From CBDHHC01 sp965263345 (GTDB lineage Bacteria > Pseudomonadota > Alphaproteobacteria > Rhizobiales > CBDHHC01), in NCBI GenBank assembly GCA_965263345.1, contig CBDHHC010000024.1, positions 1,212,055 through 1,276,054 on the forward strand: a DNA stretch of 64,000 nucleotides, read 5' to 3'. The notes below the pieces were generated by a model. The model was not told the DNA's origin. It saw only the letters and a program-made list of their open reading frames with translations, and did no database searches. A program made the translations under genes and the position numbers. Positions 37,962-47,167 of this stretch are shown here, piece by piece. Each line of letters begins with the position of its first letter. Position 1 is the stretch's first letter.

Positions 37962-38460
37962 GAAAACGACGGTTAGATATCACTCGTGGCACAGTATTAT
38001 TTGGTCTGGCTTGTCTCGGTCTTCTTGGGGGTTGAGGACGTGTACGCCTTGGAGGTGTTGTTCTCCTTGGAGGTTGTGAAGACCTGGGAGGGTTACGAAA
38101 CTCAGGTTCTTCTCTTTGAGGCTCACCGCGCGACGGTGGTAAGTTTCCTATAATCGCTCCCCCAATTCCTAAAAAACGTTGAAAATTACCTGGTCTTCTA
38201 TCATCAGAGCCGCCACGACGACCATTATTCCCAGAACTTGAAACACTATTCGAGTTTTGATTTCCATTCCTGCGGGGAAAACGACTGGTATTAGAACTCT
38301 GTGCAAGTTTAATAAAAGGGCGTGTTTTTTCAGAAGGTTTTTCGTTCTGAACAAGATCAAAACTGGAGCCAAAAGACATTGAAACCTGCGAAAAACTGAA
38401 AAATGTAAAAAAGGCTGTAATCAAAATGATAATATTCATGATTGTATCCTTGCTTTTCAC
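37921..38460 (-). pseudogene. N-terminal part of the split S8 peptidase gene
   Basis: 179 codons: a signal segment (MNIIILITAFFTFFSFSQVSMSF), a Ser/Asn/Gly-rich stretch, a Pro/Arg-rich linker (RRTTPPRRTRPQPPRRPRQ) and the start of an inhibitor-like prodomain, RRFRAKEVVVVLDQSQ. It stops at 37921 while the next part continues in the +1 frame. The typical S8 proprotein would continue ...VLD-x-x-x-IEGIIAQDYN. Overlap with the C-terminal frame is 41 bases. A true frameshift mutation or one base error in the repeat GTTGTTGTTGTT region are both possible. Confidence 0.75.
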
Positions 38461-38497
38461 ATAATCAATTCAAAGATTGATTATACACTATTTTGCT

Positions 38498-39196
38498 TTA
38501 CTCCGCAGGCAAAATTAATTCAACCAAATCCGTTTTAGCTTTGAACTTCGCAATGATGCTTTCGCGATCCTCATCTGACAAAGTTTTCTTAGAAAGTTTC
38601 ACCTTAAACATACCATTTGGTTCAGGTCCCTCAACAATTCGGGCATCCAGTTCATCCAGTAAGTCTGTGACCTGAGCGACAGAAGCGTTTTCTTGAAAGA
38701 GAACATAAATATGACTGCCTTTTTGAACATCGACCTTATCACTCTTTTTAGAAGCAGTTTGATAACGAACTTCAGGTACCCCATTTTTAGGATCAACCTG
38801 CCCTTGCAAAAAGACAGTCATGGCAACAGCTTGCATCACAATAATTCCACATGCTGCAGCAAGAGCATAAGGGCGGAAACCCTCATAAATTTCGATAAAA
38901 AACGCTAAAAGAGATTTACCTTGCGAAGGGGCCTCGGCACGTACAGGACTTTCCTTAGCAATATCAGACATAAGCTTATCAAGAGCACCGGAGGAAGGCA
39001 TGCCGGCATTCTCATTAGAAAAAACAACTTCTTCATGCTCTTCACAGGCCAAATCGACTTGTAAGGAAAATTCGGGATGTTGCTTTAAGAAGGCTTCAAA
39101 TTTCTGTTTTTCTGAGACACTTAAAGTTCCAGAGACATACCAAGGTAAGAGTTGTTCAAACTCTTCTGGTGTAAGATTAAATTGATCTTGTGTCAT
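38498..39196 (-). CDS. membrane anti-sigma factor of the subtilase locus
   Basis: A 232-residue protein: cytoplasmic LLPWYVSGTLSVSEKQKFEAFL (anti-sigma helix bundle start), a membrane helix near residue 114 (YALAAACGIIVMQAVAMTVFL), and a periplasmic domain with the ACT-like segment YVLFQENASVAQVTDLLDEL. No Cys-His zinc motif is obvious. ATG at 39196 overlaps the sigma stop in an ATGA junction. It likely holds the sigma factor until an envelope signal releases it; the adjacent peptidase gene suggests the response. Confidence 0.85.
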   Translation of the reverse strand: MTQDQFNLTPEEFEQLLPWYVSGTLSVSEKQKFEAFLKQHPEFSLQVDLACEEHEEVVFSNENAGMPSSGALDKLMSDIAKESPVRAEAPSQGKSLLAFFIEIYEGFRPYALAAACGIIVMQAVAMTVFLQGQVDPKNGVPEVRYQTASKKSDKVDVQKGSHIYVLFQENASVAQVTDLLDELDARIVEGPEPNGMFKVKLSKKTLSDEDRESIIAKFKAKTDLVELILPAE

Positions 39197-39756
39197 GGCC
39201 AACCTCGATCAATTCCAGCTTTTTTCATCGTCTCAGAAAGCTGCTTTCGTGCATAAAACATCCTGGTTTTTACGGTACTCTCTGGCACGCCTGTAATCTC
39301 GCTGACTTCCCGTACAGATTTTTCATGATAATATACCAGATCGATAACTTCACGGTGCTCATCTGAGAGCTTCTCAATACAGGACCTCATGACCTCACCC
39401 TTACTCTTCTTTTGAGCTGTAATTTCTGGTGTATCACTTTCATCCTGTAGGCCAACAACCATTTCATCATCTAATCCCTCATCAGTTTTCTTACGGAGCA
39501 AGCTGACAGCCTTATTATGGGCAATAGCCAGCACCCATGTTGATACTGCGGATCGCCCTTCATAACGTCCAGCTTGCCGCCAGACATCAAGGAAAACTTC
39601 ATTTGTAAGTTCTTCTGCAATGGCTTCATTGCGTACAAGACGCAAAACAAAACGATAAATTCTGACATTATAACGAGCAAACAGAACTTGGACAGCACCC
39701 TGCTCTTTAGCAGCTATACGCTTAATAAGCTCAAGATCATTCGCTAACTGTGTCAT
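39193..39756 (-). CDS. ECF-type RNA polymerase sigma factor (second)
   Basis: A 187-residue sigma factor with region 2 (VRNEAIAEELTNEVFLDVWRQA, then STWVLAIAHNKAVSLLRKK) and region 4 (LSDEHREVIDLVYYHEKSVREVSEITGVPESTVKTRMFYARKQLSE). No ECF41-like extension. Overlaps the anti-sigma start by 4 bases. No -35/-10 of ECF type was recognised in the 270 bases upstream (39757-40026), which is A/T-rich. Confidence 0.94.
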   Translation of the reverse strand: MTQLANDLELIKRIAAKEQGAVQVLFARYNVRIYRFVLRLVRNEAIAEELTNEVFLDVWRQAGRYEGRSAVSTWVLAIAHNKAVSLLRKKTDEGLDDEMVVGLQDESDTPEITAQKKSKGEVMRSCIEKLSDEHREVIDLVYYHEKSVREVSEITGVPESTVKTRMFYARKQLSETMKKAGIDRGWP

Positions 39757-40026
39757 GACTTAATTATCGCAATGCAACCAATGCGATCCACTTACTTCGT
39801 CGGGATGAGGAATGAAAAGGTTCAAAATATTTCATACTCACTGAATTTAACATGAATAACACGTTATATCTTATTTAATTTAAAGAATGAATACCAATCG
39901 AATTTGTAAAAAATTATTAACATAAATAGGAAGATATTATAATTTTACAATAAATATGATTAATATAATAAAATAATTTCTCTTTATCAAAGATAACACA
40001 TCCATAACATTTAAATCAAAAGAAGT

Positions 40027-43000
40027 TTATGGACTATTGAGGGTTTCTGCCCGTTCAATTTCAAGATCTATGGCCTCACCTTCATGATTACGAGGCTTCG
40101 CCCAACCTGCAACCAAAACATAAACTGCAGGGGTCAGGAAAAGAGTAAAGACAGCCGCAAGCCCAAGCCCGCCAAAAACAACCCAACCTATAGCAGCTCG
40201 AGATTCAGCGCCAGCTCCACCCCCTAGAATAAGGGGCAATCCCGCAAGAATTGTAGAGACCATTGTCATAACGATTGGCCGAACGCGTACAATAGATGCT
40301 TCACGAGCAGCCTCATACAGATCTTTTCCTTCAGAACGCAATTGATCCGCAAATTCAACCATAAGAATACTGTTCTTAGCCATAATACCAATGAGCATCA
40401 GAACACCAATCTGACTATAAATATTGATAGTTATTCCAGTAAAATATAACGCAAAAATAGCTGCACAAACACCAAATGGCACGATAAGCATGACAATAAG
40501 CGCACTGACAATATTCTCAAATTGCGCAACAAGAACCAAAAAGACAACGAGCAAGGCAATCAGATAAGTCCAGGCAAGATCATCTGATGTTTCGTCAAGT
40601 TCTGCCGCTGATCCAAGAAATGTAACGCCCATCCCTGCCGGAAGCTCTTTAATCGCAAGGTCACGTATGGCATCCACCGCATCCCGCAATGTAAATCCAT
40701 CTTCTAGATCCCCATCAATTTCGATAGCCCTGCGTTGTCCATGCCGGTCGAGTTCCGCAGCAACAGCATATTCCTTAAAAGACACAAATTGAGAGAGTGG
40801 AATAAGTGCTCCACGATCAGTCGTTACAAATAGATTCACCAAATCAGATGGATCTTTTATGGCGCCCTGTACCGCTTCTAATATAATAGGCACTGATTGG
40901 TCTTCTATCGAAAGCTCAGCAACCTCATCATTATCAACCAAAGCTTTTACAGTTGTCGCAAGCTTATCTATCGAAACACCAAGATCGGCAGCACGCCTTC
41001 GATCAATTTGAATATCCAATTGAGGTTGCGTTGCCCTAAATTCTATTCTCAAATTTTGCAATTGAGAGATATTTTCTTCAATTTTCTCTACAAATCTTTT
41101 GGATGCAACAGCAAGCTGATCATAATTCGTTCCTGTAATGGCAAACTTGACGCCACTACCTACATTACGAAGATTAAGACTATTCCCATTAACCCCCCGG
41201 ACACGAGCACCTGGTATTTGACGAAATTTTTTATTCAGTTTTGAGATGAGCTCTCCTTGGCTGACAGTCCTCTCAGACCAGTCAACAAGCGGGGCTTCAA
41301 TATACCCCCTGTTTGGGTCCCATCGCCCGGCAATCGAAAATATATTTTTCACAATCCCCTGATCAACATATGGCTTAATAAAATTCTCAACCTGTTCCAC
41401 TTGCTTATCAGCATAATCAACACCCGTACCATCTGGGCCAACCAGGAAAACGCGAATAAGTCCCCGATCTTCTCTAGGAACCAACTCTTCACCAAGCGTC
41501 TCATAAACAACGATAGCTGCCAAAATAACAATAAAACACAACCCTAAAAAAATAATAGGTGCGAGCAATATACGATCTAAAACAAAAATATAAAAACGTT
41601 TAAAAATCCCACCAATAGAGAAACTCAAGTTCCCAGCCATCGAGGTATCCGCCTCACCTATCGTTTGCAAACGTGATGCGATCATAGGACAAATAGTAAG
41701 CGCAACAAACGAAGAAACACTCACAGCAACAGCCAGAACAAATCCAAATTCAGTAAATAATCGTCCGGCAGTTGTTGGCAAAAAGGAAATCGGCAGGAAA
41801 ACAGAGACAAGCGTAATCGTGGTTGCAATAACAGCAAAAAACACCTGACGTGTGCCTATAATCGAAGCCGCCCGGGAGGCCATTCCTTGAGATCGCAACC
41901 TTTGAATATTCTCTAAAACAACAATCGTATCATCAACAACAAGCCCTGTTGCAAGCACCAAGGCCAGCAATGTAATAAGATTAATCGAAAAACCTAACAG
42001 CCAGATCGCAGCAACTGTTCCGATTAAGGCAACAGGCATAGCAAGAGCTGGAATAAGCGCAACTCGTAATTGTCCCATAAAAAAAGCAATAACAAGAACA
42101 ACAATAATGACTGCCAAACTCAAACTTAGCAAAACTTCCCAAATTGCCCCTTCAATAAACTGGGAGTCATCAGATATTGTAACGACTTGAACATCACGCA
42201 ATCGGGAATTAAGACGCTCAACAACTTTACGCACATCCTGAGAAATGGAAACCGTATTAGATTGTGCGCGCCGAATTATACCTAAATTTATAACCGTACG
42301 ACCATCCAGGCGCACATAATTTTCAGCTTCTGCAGGGCTAAAATAAGCATGTGCAACATCCCCTATTTTTACAGGGTCCCGTACAATAAGAGTCTCAATA
42401 TCTCGAGGATGTTCAACAGACGCATTTGCGCGCACAAGAACTTCCTGTTGATCAGACTTAAAACTCCCCGCAGGAACATCAAAAGCTGCATTTTTAAGAA
42501 CATCTGCAACATCCGCAACTGTCAGCTTATAACTTGCAAGCTTTATCGGATCGACAACAACTTTTAAAATACGCTCCCGAGAACCAAAAGTTTGAACGTC
42601 CGCAACACCTCCAATTGCTGTTAATTCAGGAATGATCTGATCTTCAACAATTTTAGTAACCGCATCAATGGCAAGGGTTTCACTAAAGGCAGACAATCGA
42701 ATAATTGGCTTGGCATCATCATCCGCCTTAATGACCGTAATATTCTCAACACCATCTGGCAAACGCCGCTCTATACGGCTAACGGCTTCCCTCACATCAT
42801 TAGCTGCATCAATCAAATCAACATTGGAGTTAAATTCAATATGAATACGAAGGTTATTTTCTTCACTAGAAGAGCGCACATGTTTGATACCATTCACTCT
42901 GGCAACGGCACCTTCAATCTGACTGGTAATTTCCGCATCAATCGTCTCCGGTGATCCCCCAGGAAAATTCGCTCGAACAGAAACAATTGGCCGATCCACG

Positions 43001-43143
43001 TCTGGAAGTTCACGAACTTCCACCCCAAGTATGGCACTAAGACCAGCAAGAATAATTAATAAATTAGCAACAGCAATAAGATAAGGCCGGCGAATACTTA
43101 AAGCTGGAAGGTCAGTAGTTTCACTTTTGGCCATACTGTTCAC
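40027..43143 (-). CDS. RND family efflux permease
   Basis: A 1038-residue AcrB-like inner membrane pump. The N-terminus RRPYLIAVANLLIILAGLSAI is the first membrane helix, and LATGLVVDDTIVVLENIQRL carries the proton-relay Asp pair of TM4. DREDRGLIRVFL (as LVPREDRGLI) and the two large porter domains are present. It pumps hydrophobic compounds with an adaptor and an outer membrane channel; no TolC-like gene is here. ATG at 43143 overlaps the adaptor gene end by 23 bases; ATG 43134 (MAKSETT) is the more likely start. Confidence 0.95.
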   Translation of the reverse strand: MNSMAKSETTDLPALSIRRPYLIAVANLLIILAGLSAILGVEVRELPDVDRPIVSVRANFPGGSPETIDAEITSQIEGAVARVNGIKHVRSSSEENNLRIHIEFNSNVDLIDAANDVREAVSRIERRLPDGVENITVIKADDDAKPIIRLSAFSETLAIDAVTKIVEDQIIPELTAIGGVADVQTFGSRERILKVVVDPIKLASYKLTVADVADVLKNAAFDVPAGSFKSDQQEVLVRANASVEHPRDIETLIVRDPVKIGDVAHAYFSPAEAENYVRLDGRTVINLGIIRRAQSNTVSISQDVRKVVERLNSRLRDVQVVTISDDSQFIEGAIWEVLLSLSLAVIIVVLVIAFFMGQLRVALIPALAMPVALIGTVAAIWLLGFSINLITLLALVLATGLVVDDTIVVLENIQRLRSQGMASRAASIIGTRQVFFAVIATTITLVSVFLPISFLPTTAGRLFTEFGFVLAVAVSVSSFVALTICPMIASRLQTIGEADTSMAGNLSFSIGGIFKRFYIFVLDRILLAPIIFLGLCFIVILAAIVVYETLGEELVPREDRGLIRVFLVGPDGTGVDYADKQVEQVENFIKPYVDQGIVKNIFSIAGRWDPNRGYIEAPLVDWSERTVSQGELISKLNKKFRQIPGARVRGVNGNSLNLRNVGSGVKFAITGTNYDQLAVASKRFVEKIEENISQLQNLRIEFRATQPQLDIQIDRRRAADLGVSIDKLATTVKALVDNDEVAELSIEDQSVPIILEAVQGAIKDPSDLVNLFVTTDRGALIPLSQFVSFKEYAVAAELDRHGQRRAIEIDGDLEDGFTLRDAVDAIRDLAIKELPAGMGVTFLGSAAELDETSDDLAWTYLIALLVVFLVLVAQFENIVSALIVMLIVPFGVCAAIFALYFTGITINIYSQIGVLMLIGIMAKNSILMVEFADQLRSEGKDLYEAAREASIVRVRPIVMTMVSTILAGLPLILGGGAGAESRAAIGWVVFGGLGLAAVFTLFLTPAVYVLVAGWAKPRNHEGEAIDLEIERAETLNSP

Positions 43144-44278
43144 CCAATTGGCTCACCCGACCTCGTTCAGGAGTTCCTGGCAATGTAAACTTAACTGCCT
43201 TTCCAGGCCGCAGTCTCTGTACCCCTTCGGTAACAACAAGATCTCCTTCTTTAAGGTCTCCCTCTAATAAAATCAGACTCTTGGTCCGTTTAATGAGATC
43301 GACAACGACACGTTCTGCCTTACCATCTTTAATCCGCCAGACATAACTTTGTCCCTTGCCCCACTGCAAAGCAAGTTCTGGAACTGTTGGATGATTTTGA
43401 CCAGGTATAATCAACTCAACAGCGAAAGACATTCCAGGTCTCAGCACATCTTCTTTATTGGGAATATCTGCCCGTACCTTAACCATACGGGATGTTGTAT
43501 CAATACGTGAATCGATCTCTTTAATAACCCCATCAAAAGATCTGTTTTGTACCGTTGGAGTTTTTGCAATAACTTTCTGCTCCACATCCAACTGAGAATG
43601 ATACTTCTCAGAAACATCAAACTCAACACGAATAACTGATCTGTTATCGAGTGTAACAATAGCCGTATTCGTTTCAATGCGATCCCCTGGTTCCACCTTT
43701 AAAATTCCCAAAAAACCAGAAAATGGCGCTGAGACGGCTCTATCTCCTAAAGCTTCTTTCGCTTGCTGAAGTTCAAACTCCGCACGTTGGAATAAAGTTT
43801 TTTCATCATCTACAGTCGCCTGGGAAGCAACTTTTTGCTTATACAGCTGTATAGCCCGTTCCATTTTCCGACGAGCTTCAACAAGTTTAGTTTCGGCAAC
43901 TTGAACAGCCAAACGAGCTTTACGATCATCCAACTGCAAAATAATATCGCCCTTTTGAACCCTATCTCCAGCCTTTACTGGGACATGAACGATAACACCA
44001 GCAGCTTCTGAAAATAAGGTAACAAAACGCTTCGCACGCCCATCTCCAATAGCTTTAATGATTTGATCATCATTTGTGAGCGTAACTTTACTGACAATAA
44101 CGGGAACTTGTTTTGAAGTTCGTTTTCTTTTCTTTTTGTCCTGCTTTTCAATACCAAACACAGAATGGCCGATAGTATCGCGCTGATAAAAAAGAATACC
44201 CGCTATGCCCAATAACACAACAACAAAACCATATTGGACCCAAATTGAAATTTGATGTTTCACACCATAATCCCTCAA
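43121..44278 (-). CDS. RND efflux periplasmic adaptor (MFP)
   Basis: A 385-residue membrane fusion protein. An N-terminal membrane helix (YGFVVVLLGIAGILFY) is followed by a lipoyl-like sandwich (AAGVIVHVPVKAGDRVQKGDIILQLDD), an alpha-hairpin and the beta-barrel (VEPGDRIETNTAIVTL...FDVSEKYHSQL). It lacks a lipobox. Co-transcribed with the permease downstream, with overlapping ends. Together they form an AcrA/AcrB-like pair. Confidence 0.93.
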   Translation of the reverse strand: MRDYGVKHQISIWVQYGFVVVLLGIAGILFYQRDTIGHSVFGIEKQDKKKRKRTSKQVPVIVSKVTLTNDDQIIKAIGDGRAKRFVTLFSEAAGVIVHVPVKAGDRVQKGDIILQLDDRKARLAVQVAETKLVEARRKMERAIQLYKQKVASQATVDDEKTLFQRAEFELQQAKEALGDRAVSAPFSGFLGILKVEPGDRIETNTAIVTLDNRSVIRVEFDVSEKYHSQLDVEQKVIAKTPTVQNRSFDGVIKEIDSRIDTTSRMVKVRADIPNKEDVLRPGMSFAVELIIPGQNHPTVPELALQWGKGQSYVWRIKDGKAERVVVDLIKRTKSLILLEGDLKEGDLVVTEGVQRLRPGKAVKFTLPGTPERGRVSQLGEQYGQK

Positions 44279-44522
44279 CTGTAAATAATCAGCTATACAA
44301 ATGGCGACATATTAAACCTAGATGACAATAGATCATGCTGCCCACATATCTAAAAACACACTATACTATATATACGTATAATCTATAGGAATCAGTTTAT
44401 ATGAGTAAATTTTTCGTAATTGGAGGGAAAGTAAAGTTTAAAAGGGGTTTATGAATAATTAAATCAGCAGTGGATAGCCTTAAATTGAAAGACCATCCAC
44501 TCATAAAGATAATATTTTGGCC

Positions 44523-44975
44523 TCAAGTGCCAAAAAGACGGCCCAAAAAACCTTTCTTTTTCACAGGTACCTCAGCAGCAGCCTCTTTCATAACACCAGC
44601 CAATGTGCCATATGCAGCAACCCATGCATCCTTAACATCTGGGGTAAATGCATCTTTTAAGCCTTGCTCTAAAGTCCAGATAAGCGCAGCACCTACGGTA
44701 TCATAATGCTCATCTTTTACACCATATCCCACATGTGAACGGCCAAGGTCTTGAACTGCAGGGATAATTTTCTCAACTTGATGAAGGTTAGTAACCGCAG
44801 TTGTTAGCATTTGCATCAACTTGTCTCTTTGAGATGAAATATCATCTGAGAACATTGGGCGAACTTCTGGTGCGATTTCAAAAAGTCTTCCATAGAATAA
44901 ATCTCCGGCTTGAGTAGCGATTGGCGCTACTTTTTCAAAACTGGATTGTACAAGTTTTACCTGTTCTGGTGTCAT
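44523..44975 (-). CDS. single-domain globin (Vitreoscilla hemoglobin-like)
   Basis: A 150-residue globin: MTPEQVKLVQSSFEKVAPIATQAGDLFYGRLFEIAPEVRPMF is the common start. The proximal His lies in LGRSHVGYGV. A C-terminal basic tail (PVKKKGFLGRLFG) extends beyond the globin core. Such proteins bind O2 and NO and often detoxify NO with a reductase; no reductase domain is fused here. Upstream on the same strand (higher coordinates) lie the cytochrome genes and a NirB-like FAD reductase, so that gene may supply electrons. Heme identity is inferred from the family. Confidence 0.92.
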   Translation of the reverse strand: MTPEQVKLVQSSFEKVAPIATQAGDLFYGRLFEIAPEVRPMFSDDISSQRDKLMQMLTTAVTNLHQVEKIIPAVQDLGRSHVGYGVKDEHYDTVGAALIWTLEQGLKDAFTPDVKDAWVAAYGTLAGVMKEAAAEVPVKKKGFLGRLFGT

Positions 44976-45107
44976 TGCTCTTCTCTCAAAAATATATTAA
45001 TTTAGTAACAGCCCTCATAGGCTAATATCAGCTCTAATTTTGCTTCCCCAAGCGACAGGCCCGACCTGTAATGAGCTGTATTACCTATGAGAGCTACCCT
45101 TTAACGA

Positions 45108-45692
45108 TTAGCCGTCAAGTGGGATACGAATAACCACACCCCCCATAACATCACCAAGCTTGAAGTCTTTCTTTGGCGTATCTTTGTGATCATTGTGGCA
45201 AGTCACACATGGGCTAGCGACAGCTGTATCTGCGTAAACGGCTGTAAAATACTTCTTTCCGCCTAGAGTTTCTTCGCCGTAGAAGTTTTTGCCTTTGTTA
45301 TCAGCAACGTACTTCAGGCCTTTTTTCTCTACATCTGTACGAGGTGTATTTTGTTTGTTAATCGGCCATAGAGACAGAAGTGAATAAGAAAACTTTTTCG
45401 TCTTATCAGCAACCGCTTCAGCACCAAAACGGAACATTTGTGCAGGAAGTGGCAATGCTTTATCATCTTCAAAAAATTCACTTGCCTTAATGACTTTATC
45501 TTTTGCAACAAGACGCTTCACAACTTTCTTAGTATAGATTGTTCTGTCTGAAGCCATTACAAGATGAAGCATGTCGGCAACTTCTTGAGGCTTAAAGTCT
45601 TTTGCATGTGCACTTTGAACAGCCGTCAGAGCAAAGGCTCCCAATACTGATGCTGCAACTGTACGAGACAGTTTTGATTTTAGTTTCAACAT
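45108..45692 (-). CDS. periplasmic Tll0287-like (DUF3365) c-type heme protein
   Basis: A 194-residue protein with signal peptide (MLKLKSKLSRTVAASVLGAF...AHA) and one heme-binding CVTCH followed by NDHKDTPK. The Tll0287-like fold is seen in FENREAEPG-like sensory heme domains. Start at 45692 with GGAGAA seven bases before. It follows the 11-heme cytochrome gene and could be a small periplasmic electron carrier or a redox sensor; the second is a possibility because of its PAS-like relatives. Confidence 0.85.
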   Translation of the reverse strand: MLKLKSKLSRTVAASVLGAFALTAVQSAHAKDFKPQEVADMLHLVMASDRTIYTKKVVKRLVAKDKVIKASEFFEDDKALPLPAQMFRFGAEAVADKTKKFSYSLLSLWPINKQNTPRTDVEKKGLKYVADNKGKNFYGEETLGGKKYFTAVYADTAVASPCVTCHNDHKDTPKKDFKLGDVMGGVVIRIPLDG

Positions 45693-45755
45693 AAAATTCT
45701 CCTTTACTGGCATTGATGTGAAACAACTTAAATTCGAGTGAAAATTCCCCACCCC

Positions 45756-47153
45756 CTATTTGCGGGAGCGTTTAAGAGCCCACTCGATGCTCTCAATATG
45801 AATGGATGGTTGTCCTTTAAAGTTAGATTTAATCAGTTCCTTGTCAGCCAATGCATTCAGGGTAAATTGCAAACCATGGCAACTTGAACAAACACTTCTG
45901 ATCATTTTTTCATTAGGACGAAGATTGTCATTCTGGTTATGATTCACAACCACAATTTCATTCTCAAATTCATCCTCAATCTCTTGCCTTGGCATATGAC
46001 AGGTTGCACAAGTCACCCCAGAGCCTTTTGGCAACTCACCAGAAAGCTCCTTCTTCCACAACTCATAATGAGCTGATTGCGTATATGACTGACTGTGATC
46101 ATCGCTATGACAACTCAAACAAGCTTCAACTTTTGCTTTTTGAGTATTAAAATCATGGGCACTATGGCAAGAATTACACCCCAATTCTTGGCCATGTGTT
46201 TTAGCTGACATTTTCGCACGTGCCATTTCAGGTTTCATTGGAGAAAGCTTCGTTTTCTTAAACAGCCCCCATAGTGCATCCTTCGAAGAATATAAATCAG
46301 CCTGCTGGCGCATACCATGCTTGCCCAACAAGAATGTTTTATTCTCATTCTTATGACAACTTGCACAAACTTCGCGGCCAGGTTTCTCAACCCAGGCAGT
46401 TTTATCCTCTTTAACGCCATGACATCCTGAACAATTGACACCTTTTTGTGCATGAGCATCTTGATGCCAGTTTGCAACCAGATCGACATCTTCTAACTTA
46501 GCTTTTGGTGCATCGGCATTTGCCTTCTCGATCGGGTCTCCTCTCTTAAGGCCTCCAAGAGATTCTGGCAGAGGTTCAGCATCAATCAGCTTAATGATTT
46601 GTGTGTCTTTATGAACAGGTTCTTCTGCATGTTTTTCTAAAAAGCGCTCATAAAGAGCTTTGTTATCATGATAGTTGTGACACCCAGCACTTGCACAAGT
46701 TTCAAACCCAAGATTCTTATGAGTATGAGGCCGCTCTTCAGCAATGTTCTCATGACATTTAAAACAATAATCATCCGGTAGCGTTACACCCATCACTCTC
46801 GTAACGCCAGGACGATGCTCCGTATGGCAGGTCACACATTTAGAAGCATCAAGTTTAGCTAACCGGTCAGCATTTCTTGGATCGCGAAACTTTTTAATAG
46901 GATGAGAATCATTAGCGAGTTTAAGATCATTCTTATGACAATTCAAACAAGCATCTTGAATGGAATCAGCGTCACTGAAACCTTGTGTATGGCAGGTATC
47001 ACATGAAAGCTCAATCTGATGATGCCCACTTGTTGTCTTACCTATCAAAAACATTGATCGGTTACCACCATAAAGCATAGAAGCAAACAAGAACCCACCA
47101 ATAATTAGTGTTCCAAAGAACCAGATACACCAGAGTAATATGTTACGTGACAT
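45756..47153 (-). CDS. membrane-anchored multiheme c-type cytochrome (11 heme motifs)
   Basis: A 465-residue protein with an N-terminal anchor (LLWCIWFFGTLIIGGFLFASM). Ten CXXCH motifs are visible (CDTCH, CLNCH, CVTCH, CFKCH, CSGCH, CASCH, CNSCH, CLSCH, CATCH, CSSCH), plus one CASAGCH, a CX4CH site, giving eleven potential covalent hemes. Several His in between (e.g. TEHRPG, HKDTQI, QSAHYEL) can be distal ligands. Resembles the doubled-CXXCH cytochrome c3-like or octaheme families. It starts 14 bases after the FAD-oxidoreductase stop. Probably takes electrons from the membrane domain of that protein; its acceptor is unknown. Confidence 0.88.
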   Translation of the reverse strand: MSRNILLWCIWFFGTLIIGGFLFASMLYGGNRSMFLIGKTTSGHHQIELSCDTCHTQGFSDADSIQDACLNCHKNDLKLANDSHPIKKFRDPRNADRLAKLDASKCVTCHTEHRPGVTRVMGVTLPDDYCFKCHENIAEERPHTHKNLGFETCASAGCHNYHDNKALYERFLEKHAEEPVHKDTQIIKLIDAEPLPESLGGLKRGDPIEKANADAPKAKLEDVDLVANWHQDAHAQKGVNCSGCHGVKEDKTAWVEKPGREVCASCHKNENKTFLLGKHGMRQQADLYSSKDALWGLFKKTKLSPMKPEMARAKMSAKTHGQELGCNSCHSAHDFNTQKAKVEACLSCHSDDHSQSYTQSAHYELWKKELSGELPKGSGVTCATCHMPRQEIEDEFENEIVVVNHNQNDNLRPNEKMIRSVCSSCHGLQFTLNALADKELIKSNFKGQPSIHIESIEWALKRSRK

Positions 47154-47167
47154 CTCTCGGCAGCCCC

